32,469 bases of DNA from a virus, in IMG/VR virus record IMGVR_UViG_3300031772_000172, positions 1 through 32,469 of that record. The stretch is one strand, 5' to 3'. The notes under the pieces are model-generated. The model had not been told where the DNA came from. It did no database searches and saw only the letters and a program-made list of their open reading frames with translations. Each line of letters starts with the position of its first letter. Position 1 is the first letter of the stretch. This document shows, in pieces, positions 32,225-32,469 of this stretch. Made by a program: the position numbers and the translations under genes.

Positions 32225-32469
32225 TGGTGCAGTAACGATTACTGGCGGTACAAGCGGGGGAGTAAGTGGTGACGGTGGAATAGTTACTATTAGCGCTGGA
32301 GCCGCTGGTGCCGGTGTTGGTGGCGCAGTAACTGTTATTGGTGGCTCTGGGTCTAGCGGTGGCGGTGACGCTGAGTTTAAAGCTGGAGCAGGCGTGGGCA
32401 ACCTCGGTGGGTCAGCATTCCTCAGAGGTGGCGCAAGTAGCGCTGGAGGAAATAGTGGGTCAGCTAACG
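31404..32469 (+). CDS. Glycine-rich fibre protein, 5' part (runs off the window)
   Basis: The frame opens at ATG 31404, sharing one base with the preceding TAA stop, and stays open to the window end, giving 355 residues so far. The first ~75 residues (MTQKFDIPESTSGATPP, VAFYAKTDGFLYSKDD, ...NQIVYGTG) form a compact head that lacks the FTDP module. NQIVYGTG also occurs in the preceding fibre ahead of its own Gly-rich repeats. From about residue 100 the protein consists of glycine-rich repeats, including GGDGGSISGAGGAITVRGG, with periodicity near 16-22 residues, suggesting a stacked beta or polyglycine structure. It is probably an adhesin-like fibre. The C-terminus, which would hold the tip domain, is outside the window. 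Confidence 0.85.
   Translation, partial: MTQKFDIPESTSGATPPSGKVAFYAKTDGFLYSKDDLGVETQLGGTSVAEPANQIVYGTGLAVDSDADFSYIATNGSFYVNTTTGSSGSVSVVTPGDVGVFAARPSGVGTGGALTISGGQGGVTSGNGGAAWVKSGTAGGTGGVGGLLLLTAGDALGNNAGGAASLIAGVGGGTGAGGVTTVTAGQGGTTGAGGAINVSGGDGGSISGAGGAITVRGGLPTDGNGGAVNITGRDGVGTARNGGVVTIIGGSATTAGTGGNISATAGSGGDTGIAGAVTITGGTSGGVSGDGGIVTISAGAAGAGVGGAVTVIGGSGSSGGGDAEFKAGAGVGNLGGSAFLRGGASSAGGNSGSAN

Noticed and set aside
31637-32401. A 254-codon reverse-strand open frame, rich in Pro, Ala and Thr.
   Set aside because: It is the antisense of the glycine-rich repeats (GGT/GGC read backwards gives Pro/Ala/Thr codons). There is no ribosome site, and the forward gene is clearly coding.

Overview
The window looks like part of a T4-superfamily myovirus genome (Caudoviricetes). 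It is AT-rich, almost fully coding, with short or overlapping gene junctions. It carries the T4-type replication and recombination set: gp32-like ssDNA-binding protein, UvsX, a probable UvsY, UvsW, the gp44 clamp-loader ATPase and a probable gp62, plus a GroES/gp31-like co-chaperonin. The host cannot be read from the sequence. An ExbB/ExbD-like pair and the fibre types suggest a Gram-negative host, but that is inference.

Layout. (1) 1-220: C-terminus of a forward gene with a DUF4376-like end. (2) 221-1888: the only reverse-strand genes, a compact three-gene membrane cassette with a MotA/TolQ/ExbB-type channel subunit, an ExbD/TolR/MotB-type partner that keeps the transmembrane Asp, and a two-helix membrane protein. 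(3) 1971-9214: a long tail fibre gene followed by four tandem paralogues of a tail-associated family, with one 52-codon gene tucked between copies three and four. (4) 9229-23462: the DNA replication, recombination and repair block. In order: gp32, terminator, uvsX, phosphoribosyltransferase, nucleotidyltransferase, unknown gene, uvsY-like, uvsW, unknown genes, a DnaE-like stub, a GroES-like gene, a coiled-coil membrane protein, gp44, a Clp-type AAA+ domain fused to an FtsH-type (M41) protease, two small conserved genes, gp62-like and a zinc-finger protein. (5) 23512-32469: four large modular tail fibre or adhesin genes, the last running off the window. They are built from a shared N-terminal module, GDTMTG/YVD fibre repeats, a recurrent ~80-residue beta domain, a collar domain and long glycine-rich repeats.

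Regulation. An ATAAATAC motif resembling the T4 late promoter (TATAAATA) lies ahead of the first tail fibre gene, gp32 and the second fibre cluster, and a weaker copy precedes the co-chaperonin pair. A good sigma-70-type promoter (TTGACT, 17 bp, TATTAT) precedes the gp44 operon. The gp32 mRNA has a long leader with complementary segments that could form a pseudoknot, and ends at a strong hairpin.

Most worth a second look: the inverted ExbB/ExbD-like cassette, the AAA+/M41 fusion protease, the catalytically empty DnaE fragment, the four-gene tail paralogue array with a domain insertion, and the mosaic glycine-rich fibres. No database searches were possible; family names come from motif recognition.
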